A stretch of DNA of 64,000 nt from the NCBI GenBank assembly GCA_017562135.1, contig QEYB01000368.1, forward strand, positions 186,001 to 250,000. The letters are read 5' to 3'. Made by a program: the position numbers and the translations under genes. A model generated the notes under the pieces. That model did no database searches, had not been told where the DNA came from, and saw nothing but the letters and a program-made list of their open reading frames with translations. Shown in pieces: positions 35,925 to 46,500 of this stretch (position 1 is the stretch's first letter; the number at the start of each line of letters is the position of its first letter). Origin of the DNA: Dipylidium caninum. Its lineage: Eukaryota; Platyhelminthes; Cestoda; Cyclophyllidea; Dipylidiidae.

Positions 35925-38900
35925 TTAAGGCTCGAGACTGTCAAGGGCCTCGTTCATTTTCTCCATCTCCTTTCGAATATTTTCATTCTCCTGACGTTGT
36001 TTTGCTAGTTGGTCTGAAATAGTCGACAAGATTCCGTCAAGCAGCGCTTGACATTGGGGTCGCCTCAGCAGCAGGGGGAAGGGGGCCAAGGGGGCGCTGT
36101 GCCGCGGGCCAGTCGGCGCCAAAAAGAAACTAATGTGCGTGTGTGTGTATGTGAAAACGGTTTACAAAACGCTGCGAAAACAGGTGAGCCAATAGGAGCG
36201 ACGTCTGCTCCGCCAGTCGATAATTCCACCGCGGTTGTTAGGCGCCGCGAACCGCTCCACGGGTGCGGCAGCTCCACACCGCACTGCAGTCGGGGGACCG
36301 CGGGGCACGGGGACCGGCGTCTCAGACGGGCAGCTGGCCCCGTCGCCCAGCCAGACTTCCGTGCCGGCTGAGTTAAAGCAAATAACTAAAAATGCTCTCG
36401 TCTCTCCAGCATTTTAGCCATACACTTCCTCCGCAAAGAATTTAAGGATGTGCTCGCAAGCACTGTAGGTCTTCGGGCGAAATCGCATTTCACCGGAGGG
36501 GGGGGGGGGCTAAGCATGCGTTCGAGAAAACCGACTTCCCACAGAGTAGCATATGAGTTGGGAAAGTGTTCCCCTCCTACCCTGGGAGCTGTCTCTGACA
36601 CACAGGAGTGCCGCGCACCGCAGAGGCATGCGGGCACCGAGCTCTATTTCATGCGTTAAACCTCCTACATTTCGTGACTTCATTCCATCCTCGTAGCACC
36701 GAAAAGCGGCAGCCATTAGATCGCCTCAAAAGGTGCAATGGAACCGAAGTGAAATCACAAAGATCTAAGTGAGACTCCCACCAAGGCGCACTTACTTTTA
36801 ATGTTCTCAATGGACTGCCTAAAGGCTGCACCATCGCGCTCTGAAGTCTCAGCCGCCCGAATCGCCTAGAGGAGAAGAGGAAGAATAGGGAAGAGGAGTG
36901 TTGGAGGAGAGTCCACTGAGTGTGCTCATGTGCTCGACGCCGCACACAATTAACAGGACCAACTCGTCCCGACGGCGAGGTGCCCGTGGACACCCCTCGC
37001 CAACCAAGCGATTCTGAGTGGGATGATTTTACACTGGGACCCGAAATGTTTGCAATGCGGGTGAAAAAAAACAATGAACACACGAGATGACAGACACCTG
37101 CAGAGACTCGGCCACAACACATGGCCAGCTCTGGCGTGCGCTTCCGTGGAAATAGCAATGATGCGTCGGATAAGCACACAAAAGAAAAGGCTAGTAAGGA
37201 GATGTCTATGGGAGAGGAGAAGCAGTTTGCGGTTCCAATAATTTGTCGTTAAATGCGATTATTCACCATATCATTTCGAATGAGTTCGAGCTTCCTCCTC
37301 TGCCGTTTTCCTTATTTTTTTCTACAAAATTGCGACTTCATTCATGAATCTGAATGATGGAAACACCGTTTCCTTCAAAGTTTTGGAGTTCGAGGTTGAG
37401 GAAGCACTTTTTTGATCCCTGAGAAACATTTTCAATAGATTGTGCAAATTGTTAGTATGCATTATATGAAAACGTTTAACTACTCCTGAGGCACCGTAAG
37501 AGATCGCTCCCGAGAGTACGGAAAGAAGAGATACGAACGGAAAGTGAGGAAAGACAACCAGATCGAAACTCGCCTCATCCAGTTTCCTTTGTAACTCAGC
37601 GACCTGCTCCGTCAAATCGGTGTCATTCTGAAATAAGTAATGAGGGTACCTCGATGAGGCGGTCGCAGACGGTAGGGCACCCAAAGGAGTGATTCGGCAG
37701 TGAGGCGAGCAAATGCGAGGTGCAGTTAGTGTGCAACAGAGAAAAGGCGAATCTACAGGCGAAAAATAGTCTCGTACGAAGGAGAGGCTCAACTCGGGAT
37801 ACCAGACAGCGTTCTGTGGATGGACAATGGACCCCCTGGTCGGCTTCAGGGACAGTGAGGAATTCGCCAATGAACCCACGATACCGGAGGAAAAAGCAGT
37901 GACACGAGGGCTGGAACGTAGCCGAGGCAGATGCCGATTGTGAGGGAAACGTTGAACGGTGCTCCATTTCCGCGTCCCAATCAGTTTCTGATGCGCCATT
38001 TGCAGGCCTCTTGCCTAACTTCCGCCAACCGCACATAAATGCGAAATTTGTTTCCGCCTTTTGTATGCAAAAAAGGGGTGTGTACGAGGGAAACTCCTGA
38101 TTTTCGCAATAATAAAGGGTCACCAGAAGGCTTTACAGACCGGGTTGAAGCTAATTCTCGTCAAGAACTCGGCGGTGGCGACGAGGGGCATCGGGGGGTT
38201 GAGGGCGGGGGAGGGAAAGGAAAGTAAAGGGAGAGCGAGGAGTCCTATGCTTCAGCGTGCGAATATGATCGCACGCTAAAGCATTCAACCCGCACGCCTT
38301 TGCGCCTGCAGAGTTCACTATGAGAATGCAACCTGTGAACTGACTCTGCTCAGTGCACCACACGCTCACTCTCTTACCGTGTCGGTATTCTACGGCCTGA
38401 TACTCCCCCGGTAAGAGAGCATGATCACTCCTGCGCACAGACATCACCAAGCACACTAAAGACAGCGAGGGTAGGAGAGCAAAAACCAATCACCTCACCG
38501 CCGAAGGCGAGGGCCAGAGCTACTTCACTTTCGTGCCGTACTCGAGCACATTTCAGTAACTGACAATCGACACTCAAAAGCACTCATTGCGGTTCGATGA
38601 CTTGAAAGCGCAGCTGTTTTTTGCTTGAGCAAATTATTAGACTCACGCAGTCTCCTAACAACTTTGTCCAGTCTCAAAGTTTAACTTTTGGGTGTAGTAG
38701 TCTAACAATACATCCCAATTTCTACTGAGAAGCGACGTGTGAAGCAAGTATTTACAGTTGCAGCAGGTAAAAGGTTGGCAGAGAAAGAAAAGACGTTGTC
38801 CACTCTCCACTGGTGCGACTTCAAATTCACCTTATTATCAGGGTGTGAAAGGCGTTAAGATGTCGGATAAAAGGGTGATAGCACGATTCTATAACTGCTT

Positions 38901-39995
38901 CCACTAAGTATATAGAGCCTTGGATGTCCAAGAGAGCATTAAGTTACAATGGGATTGCTAAGAATAATTCTTTACTAAATGAATTTTGGTAAAGTACATT
39001 TATCTCCAAGGGCCGTCACACTTTGCGACAAGTGATCTCAAGTAGTACAGGACATCAACTTGACAAATGGGCCCAACGGCCTGTCTTTTTATCAAGCTAG
39101 CCATGAAACAACTTCACGATTGACAAAAATATAGTACAAAAGTAGGAATATATATGTTAGGGGACATTTTACACGGCCCTTTGTCACAGTTAAAAATGAA
39201 TCGCCTTTTTGTAAAATGAAAACGTACAGAAAAAATAAAGTGATTCTAATGGTAGCACGACTCGCTACGGGGAACACGGGAAGCGCCAATGTGAACACGC
39301 ATGGGATAAAGGTGCTGTTAGAGTGCAATTCAAGTCCGTAAACGTCTCTCTTCCACTAACCTCAAAGTCTTTCGATTTTAAAACCTCCACCTGGGAATTC
39401 ACGTCCTTAAAGCCTTCTTCTAAACGCTTAGCCTCACTAAACAAATTATATGGTACTGCATAAGAAAGGAACGTACTTACGCTTCTTTTAGGGCCGCACG
39501 TTGTTCCATTCTGTCACGATTCTGTTCTATGTGCATTAGACGTTTTTTCAGCTCTTCATACATCATATCATTCATATTTGCCTTTTCCTGAGCTTCTTTT
39601 AATTCATCAAGTAACTTTTCGCGCCTCTCGGAAGTATCGTTACTTTTTGCTGTGAGACTTTCAGACGATCTTCAGAAAACATCACATTCTATTCAGACGA
39701 CAGGACTTACTCATTTACACCAGAGTAATCTGCCTGTAGTTTACGGATTTTATCCAATTTTGCCTTTTCCTGTGCGGAGGCTTTATTGATTTTTTGTTGG
39801 AGCAGAACTTCCTGATGCTGGAGAGAAAGTTTCCTTTGCTCAAGCTATATGTGAAAACGATAAAACAGAATGTCGACAAACTTCATAATTTTCGCTCTGA
39901 GCAAGTTTGATTTCCGCTTCCACATCTTCTATTTTAGATTGCAAATTGTCCTGCTGAACTTTAAGTTCATTAAGTGTATTTCTAACACCAGCCAT
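35925..39995 (-). CDS. Divergent short (low-molecular-weight type) tropomyosin
   Basis: Actin-binding dimeric coiled coil that runs along filaments. Seven exons with consistent phases: 39882-39995, 39711-39844, 39481-39669, 39361-39436, 37559-37627, 36796-36865 and 35925-36046; 257 residues, close to the 248-256 of short cytoskeletal tropomyosins and shorter than the 284-residue form. The start MAGVRNTLNELK recalls the MAG start of short isoforms. The central block MMYEELKKRLMHIEQNRDRM aligns with tropomyosin's YEEVARKLVIIEGDLER segment, followed by ERAEL/KRLEE-like and LTEQVAELQRKLDEA segments. There are heptads throughout and no prolines until the last residue. The end (NEALDSLEP) differs from the usual conserved tail, so head-to-tail polymerisation may differ. 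An alternative is another actin- or cilia-related coiled-coil protein. The last acceptor (TGTCAAG before 36046) was chosen on phase. Further small exons inside the 1.7-kb intron 4 cannot be excluded. Confidence 0.62.
36134..36153. repeat. (GT)n microsatellite in tropomyosin intron
   Basis: A short imperfect GT/GC alternating tract just upstream of the last tropomyosin exon. Simple repeat, no function inferred. Confidence 0.75.
36498..36509. repeat. 12-nt poly-G run in tropomyosin intron
   Basis: Twelve consecutive G residues on the plus strand. This is the second long G run in the window and, like the one near 17.4 kb, it lies in GC-rich non-coding DNA. Confidence 0.8.
37628..39360 (-). other. 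Large intron of the tropomyosin gene
   Basis: 1.7 kb between exons 4 and 5, both joined in phase 0. The first part is GC-richer than the neighbouring exons. The open frames at 37322-38123 and 38151-38489 on the minus strand are not coiled coil and lie in or around intron sequence. Skipped exons for alternative tropomyosin isoforms could be here, but I could not identify any. Confidence 0.5.
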
Positions 39996-40749
39996 TCCAC
40001 AAAAGCGAAAATTAATCAAGTCAATAACCGAAAAATACTTCGTGGAGGAACCTAAATTAAGAAAAGACGTCTAAAACAAACTCAAACAAAGTTCATGTTA
40101 AACAACAACTTCGGAAAAGTTACAACTGTTAATAGAATGGAAGTTAAAAAAAACATTAAAGTCATTATTTAAACCTTAAGACGAAATTAAAACATCATAA
40201 AACATAAAAAACCGCGTACAACAAAGCTCTGGATTGTTACAACCACAAATTTGATCTCACATCAATAGCAAACGGAAGTTAAACGCCATACACAAAAGCA
40301 TAGCTAAGAAGTCACAACAGAAACATATTTGAGCTCACTACTCTTCAGCCCTAGCAAACGGATTGAAGCGTTAACAACTCATATCGGCAAGCCTCTACAA
40401 ATCTTAACTGCAAATGACCATCAAGGCAGTATATCTTAAGCTGAAAGCTGGGAAGCATACACTCGACCTCGAACAGTCACAGGCAAAAACTAAGCCAAAC
40501 AAAATCAACTAGCCGCGCAAAGCGTAACCTTCACGAAAAACCAGTCACAAGAGGCATTAGCCATCAAGCGTTAAAAACAATATTTGTAATTTATGTTAAA
40601 AATTACTTTCTCCTTGACTTTTTTAATTTCCTTATTAAAGCTCTTTGAGCTTAGTTTTGTAATCTGTAATTTGTTTAGATTCTTAAATGTATATTTTTTG
40701 TGGCTAACAGGATAAGCCCGCATAAAGTAAGTGGTTCGACCTTCGCACA
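39996..40749. promoter_or_regulatory. Shared upstream region of tropomyosin and aldo-keto reductase genes
   Basis: 754 bp between divergent start codons. It is rich in A and T, with no open frame of interest. It must contain both promoters and leaders; no specific element is recognised. Confidence 0.5.
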
Positions 40750-42905
40750 ATGTGCGACCGGTATTTGTACAACGGTGCATCGGTGCCTTTAGTAGGTCTC
40801 GGAACCTCTCAGGTAATGGATTTATAAATACTTTAGTTCAAATGCGCAAACATACTAATATGCACTATTGACGTAGCACTTCGTCAATCTTACGGTGCAA
40901 TATCTACACCTTTTTTTCGGCTTGCCTGAGCCCTATTATCCGCTTCAATTCCCTTTTATCTTAGCTTGTTCAAGTATATGTGTTAATGCTGCTCGTTAGT
41001 TCCCTCTTTTGAAAATAACCTATATTTTTAAGCCTTTTTCTATGGCATTATCTATCCTTCCTTTGAATCGAATTTATCGAGGCTATTGAGTATATAAGTC
41101 TCTTTATTACCCTATTCTAATTTACAATTTCACGTCTTAGATGATCTATTACGTCGTATGAGATATCTGGACGTTCGTATCATTTAATGTGTAACAGGGT
41201 TATATGTAGTTTGTAAATCTTCTTCGGCGATTAGCATTACTAGAGTGGATTACAGCCTTTTAAAGGTACCATTACCCCCAACATGTTGGCAGGGGAGAAA
41301 TTTTACTCTTATTAACTCGTCGGCAATTTAATTATGTTTCTTGTTTTCCAGGTCCGTATAAACAACCTTATTTCTTCAGTAGAATGCGCACTCACCTGTG
41401 GTTATCGTCATATCGACTGCGCCTATGACTATGAGAATGAAGCACATATAGGCGCTGCATTTAAGGATCACTTTAAAGGCAAAAGCCTATTCCGGCGTCA
41501 GATTTTCATTTCTTCTAAACTTGGATGTACTTTTCACCACAAAGAGAAAGTCTTTGAAAGCTGCATAAAATCACTTCATGCTCTAAATTTAGAATATTTG
41601 GATTTGTACTTAATAGACTGGCCAACCTCCTTGCGGGTAAACCATAGCTCTTGCCGTTTTTGTCAATACAAGTTTTCATAAATAACTTACCTGTTGTAGT
41701 CTGGGCGTGAGATTTTCCCTTTGCTTCCCAATGGCGAGCCGGACTATGACCACATAAAGATTGAAGAAACATGGGCGGTATGTTTTATGGATGTTTTGTT
41801 TTTTTAGATGCTGACTAGGATATACTTCGCAATATTTATTATTCTTATCTTGCACACCATCCTATTTTATTATTGCATTTTATTTATTTAATTTAATTAA
41901 GCCGGACAATACCATCGTGAGTGCCTATCGGACTAACAAAAAAACATTTTAACCACTTGAAGGGTATGGAACAATTAGTTCGAGGTGGTTTGGTTCGGTC
42001 GATTGGGTTAGCAAATTTCAACAGGGCACAAATTCTACGTATCCTCGAATGTTGTGACATACCACCAGCAGTGTTGCAAGTGGAGAGTCACCCCTACTTC
42101 CTAAATGAAGAGATCATCAATTTTGCTCACGGCTCAGGCATGCAAGTGGCATCCTACGCGCCCCTGGGCTTTGTCTGCTCTGAAGCGTGGGTGCACTTCT
42201 CTCTTCGAACAATACTCCCAAATAGATCCTCTTTCTCCTTCCATTGTGTCACTTTTTGTAATCATTTGATTCATTGTAGTGGTAAATTTGACCATTCACA
42301 GTTCTTCGTGGGAAGTTACACTAAGCCATTATTTTACTCAAATTTAGCAAAAACTCTGGCGTAACTCAACTTCTGGATGACCCCGTAGTGGCTCAGATCG
42401 CCAAGGTCCATGGCAAATCAGCCGCACAGGTTCTTATTCGCTTCGCTCTCCAGAGAAATCTCATAGCAATTCAGAATGTTGGTGAACGGGATAGCATCAA
42501 AAAGAATATTGAGGTACTCCCACGCATTCAACAATGCCACCACCAATTTGTGCTATCTACGTAATAGTAAATTTCTCGCGAGACTTTCATCCAAAATGGA
42601 CTCTCGAACGCTCACTTCCTGCCCCTCAGGGGGGTTAGCCCCTCTCTAGGATATCACCCCAAGGGCTCCGATGAGGGTGTAATTGCACGACAAGCGTCCG
42701 ACACCATTACCTCCACTTTTTTGCTTTTAAAGGTCTTTGATTTTGATCTCTCTTCCGATGAAATGGAACATCTCTACACTCTTAACAAGAACCAACGAAC
42801 AATCGACCCAGTCAGGTAAGTGGGGACATATTTCACTAACAATTTCTTTATAGAATGCGCAGCCATCCAGAGTACCCATTTAAGAAGGAGTGTTCGCAAG
42901 CCTGA
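40750..42905 (+). CDS. Aldo-keto reductase-like protein with altered active site
   Basis: TIM-barrel NADPH-dependent carbonyl reductase family. Seven exons: 40750-40812, 41352-41636, 41700-41777, 41963-42186, 42348-42513, 42733-42815 and 42854-42905; all phases close, 316 residues, normal for the family. Visible motifs: VPLVGLGTSQ at the start, YRHIDCAYDYENE (catalytic Asp and Tyr), ISSKLGCTFH (catalytic Lys), LDLYLIDWP, GLVRSIGLANFN, QVESHPY, SYAPLG, VFDFDLS and a C-terminal HPEYPF. The usual LIHWP is LIDWP, so the catalytic His is Asp. The cofactor motif IPKS is replaced by IQNV, and the family SNFN is ANFN. It may have changed reaction or cofactor, or be a non-enzymatic homologue. Intact frames and clean splice sites argue against a decayed pseudogene. 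The exon 4 donor (GC|GTGGGT) is the least certain. It converges on mTOR, 260 bp away. Confidence 0.9.
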
Positions 42906-43165
42906 TACCACCAAAGCCAGTCATTCCGGCTGGGTGTCACAAGTTCTTCCAAGACTTGGCGGATGACCCAATTTAATAACCGCAGATTCGCCACTAGGAT
43001 AATAAGTAAATTTGAATGTAAAATTGGAGAGTGGCGAAAGGTATCTGAAATGTACAGGTTATTGTTGGGGGAAGAAGTAGGAAAATTTGCAGTGACTCGA
43101 GGAGCGTAAGTAAACTGACCTCACGCGAGAGCTTTGCCATTGCAGAGACGTACCGCAGATGTGCA

Positions 43166-43518
43166 TCACCAGAAGGCACACCTGAAGTAATCACAAAAAG
43201 GGGTACGATAAAATGAGCGGTTTGAAGAACGCTTAAGCGGGTTTTATAGGATACCAAAGGGGCACAAATGAGTAGTTCCCAAAAGACCTTAAAACAGGGC
43301 TATCACCACTTTCTCCACCAATGTATGCGATGTCAAGATAGTGTTTTGAACTTACCAACCGATGTACATTTGGCTAATGTTCCTGGTAGACGTCGCTTCG
43401 CGAATAAGATCGTCGACCTGCACTGGGACACTCGTTTGCGCACCGTTCTCATTGCCATCCAATTTTCGGCGTATTCTGCTTAATACGTCGCGAGCCCTTG
43501 TGTTACCCATCCCACCAG
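43166..43518 (-). other. MTOR: mTOR FATC C-terminal domain (two exons)
   Basis: Exon 43356-43518 encodes [25 protein letters not shown] and NISQMYIG; exon 43166-43181 adds only WCAFW and the TGA stop. The family end is YIGWCPFW, so a Pro-to-Ala change is present. The redox-sensitive Cys and the aromatic anchors are kept. Confidence 0.93.
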
Positions 43519-46500
43519 CTGGTTGACATAAAAAGGAGCGTCTTAGTAAAGCATCTGCCGGGAGCCAAATAATATATGCAAAAAAACTCACATTGCATAT
43601 CATCAAAATGCTCGCTTTCTGAGGGCGGTTTTGCGGAGAAAATGAAGTTTTGCAACCCCACGCGTTCGCAAACGATTGCACCGGAGTCGGTCTGATGTCG
43701 CATTGCTTTGGCTGCACAAAAAAAAACAGCGAATAACACATTCCTTGGAAGGTATTTTAGGTTTTGATGTAGAAAAATAGAAAAATTTACATTTCACCTG
43801 ACCGACTAATTGAAAGTGCGAGAAGAGAATTACCTGTTTCATAACAGCCGAGCCAGGGTCCATTGCAGAGGTGGTGGCGCCAAGGGTTGATATGCCGGCA
43901 GTCACGCAGAGAAGGACTGCTTGGGTAATTGGGGTCCGTGAAAACGTAGGGTACGGTTCGCGAGTTCACAGGGGCGTTCTGGGACGACTGCGACGTGCGA
44001 GATTGAGAATAACGGGCACCGCAGACGCCCCCAGCCGAAAACTTCGCATGTGACCCGCCCCCGCCATCCACCTAATGAGTTTTTACGATGTATTAATGGA
44101 TATACAGTAATTATTAATCTTCCAGAGAGACATCATTATCGGTAATATCATTAAAACAAAAAATTGTGGTCGACATCCCACCTCATTAAATGAACCCGCC
44201 AACAAACCAAGTGTATTTGATCCCTGGGCTAAGTAGGATTCCTCCGCGACTACTTTGTTTGCAGCTTACTAGCCCTTGATACAGTGTTCTTGCTGACTAA
44301 AAAGTCCTAAACAGGATCTTTTTTGAAACATTTTCGCCCTAAAATTTCAGTAACGCGTCATTTGTTTACTGTAAATAGTTACATGGTGTTGATCGTAGGA
44401 CTCACCTGTTGCTGCCGTTGTTGCTGCGTGGGTAAGCCTCGAGAATTTTGCTGTGTGGAGACTATCGAATTGATCGGAAACGCCGACAGGGCGGCCTGAG
44501 CATTGCCGCCAGCGGGAGCCAGGACGGGCCGCTTGTTCTCCAGCAGTACCCACTGCAGGAGGGGGTCATGGATGAAGGCTTCTAGTACAGCCAGCAGGCT
44601 ATCCCGATTGTCACGCATCAGTTGCATCATTGTCTCACAAGTGTGTCGGTAAATTCCGTCGATGCCGGTTACCTCCATTGCTGCCACTAGCATGCGCGTC
44701 AGGCGGAAGGGCACCTTTTCAGGGTATTTCTCTCGCATCATGGCCACCTCAAAGCAGTCGCCGAAGTCTATGTGTACTATCTTTCCTGTCTCACGACACA
44801 GCATCAAATTCGATGGGTGTCTGCACATAAAAGAACCTTATATAGTTACTTTCCAGTGCATAAATGAAATCGTTCCAACGTGAGGAAATTTTGTGCTTTC
44901 TAACCCATGTGATGGTTTCGGATGTGTAGAAGTTTCGCTTCCATACCAATAAAGTGATTATGATTAACTAAAATTAGGTAAAAATTAAAAGAGGAACTGA
45001 GGAAGGAATATGGATAACAACATATTCGACGCAAGCTGCTAAGTTATTTATAGGCATGGGGTTATTCTCACCGATCGCCCAGGCCCAAAATGTATCCGAC
45101 CATGGACATCACCGCAATTGACCGAATAAACGTTGTCCGGCGCTCAAACCACACCTAAATTTTAAGAAATAGGGTGTACGATTAACACAAAGGTTGCAAA
45201 ACGAACAAACCTCTGAATTGTGGCTTTTAAGCCAGAGAATATTTGCCAGATCCCTGCCCGTGGAGACACGCAAACCCGCCTCGAACACCTCTGTTTTCTG
45301 GCTCAAATTGAGGCGGTCGAAGTCGGGCGCCAAATGGAGCATTTCGCGGTGCTCCTGATTTAACGTGATATCGGTCTTGTCACGATACTCGCGGATCAGG
45401 CTGTGCAGTGTGTCACTGTTTGGCACCCAACCAATAAGGCCGGTATTGGTTGACAGTGGAATGATGGAAAAGCGCTGGATGCTGCATCGAAAAAATCAAC
45501 CACATTATTTACCATTGGTCTTGTCCAATGAAAGTCAAAAAAACTTTGTGTATTTTGGCCAAATCATTGGACATACAGAACTTCGGGAATCTTAACGGAT
45601 TTTAAAGGCAGTAATTTAAAAAGGGGGCCAACTTACGTCAAGTTGCGGCGTAGTGTTTCTGGATTGGTCATAAGGAGTGTGTTTATAAGGCCAAAAAATT
45701 GCATCACACGCTCGTCCTGTCGCGTGTCCTCGTGGCCTTTTAAAAGGAACACGTATGTCTTGCCGTTGGATCCTAGGTGGGGAAGGAGAGTTATTAGAGT
45801 CCTCACGAATTTAACGCATGATTGAGGTGGAGTGGCTAAGGGTTTACGTGAAGGCAGTAATGAGCAAAAAAAGAAGCACGAGAGGCTCACCAAGCATGGT
45901 ACACTTTCGGGGATGCTGCTTGGAGGTCATCACCATGAGACAGTTCTTTACCCCAGCGAGACGCACCAGGGGCAAGTGCGGTTTGTAGGTGCCCGGTACA
46001 GCCAGTGTCCAGTCCTTCCCGTAGGCATGCAGCCGTGGCGACGCGCACGTCAAATCCAACGAGGACAGATTCGAAACACGCTTCGACAGCTGTGCGACAT
46101 TTATAACAGCACCAATAGTATTAGAAGTGTGATTTTGCTCCAAGCATCACGATCCTGTCTTGGTTGTAAAAATGGTCTTTCAATATCTCTTGCTATCGGG
46201 AGGGATAGGTGCATTTAGAGTCTGTAAGAAATTACAAAAACTGAGGCTAATCAATTTTGGTTACTCGCAAGATCACGTAAACAGAGAGGAACGCATAAAA
46301 AATTGTGAGCACCATGTCCACTGGTGATGGTAACAAAAAAGTCGCAGGAATACATAGTAGAAGCAAATGGTTAAGGCTGGGTCTTTTATGAAACTAGGGA
46401 GAGAAGTCAGATTTAACCAATCTGGCACAACTTTATAAACGATCGAATTCTCCACACACCCCACTTCGTTTGTAGATGCAACACTGACTGAACAAGAAAC

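Noticed and set aside
36649..37179. 176-codon minus-strand frame in a tropomyosin intron
   Set aside because: It reads the exon 36796-36865 in another frame; the coiled-coil frame is the correct one.
37322..38123. Long minus-strand frames (225 and 166 codons) around a tropomyosin exon
   Set aside because: Only the short segment 37559-37627 is coiled coil and phase-consistent; the rest is intron read-through.
43352..43741. Reading the mTOR C-terminus as ending at YIGW with a TAA stop
   Set aside because: The TAA is part of a GTAAG donor; a 16-nt last exon at 43166-43181 supplies the conserved WCAFW end.
43603..43905. Alternative frame through the mTOR exon at 43834-44071 ([14 protein letters not shown])
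   Set aside because: It starts after an in-frame stop and gives the wrong phase for the next exon; the frame beginning [10 protein letters not shown] is phase-consistent on both sides.
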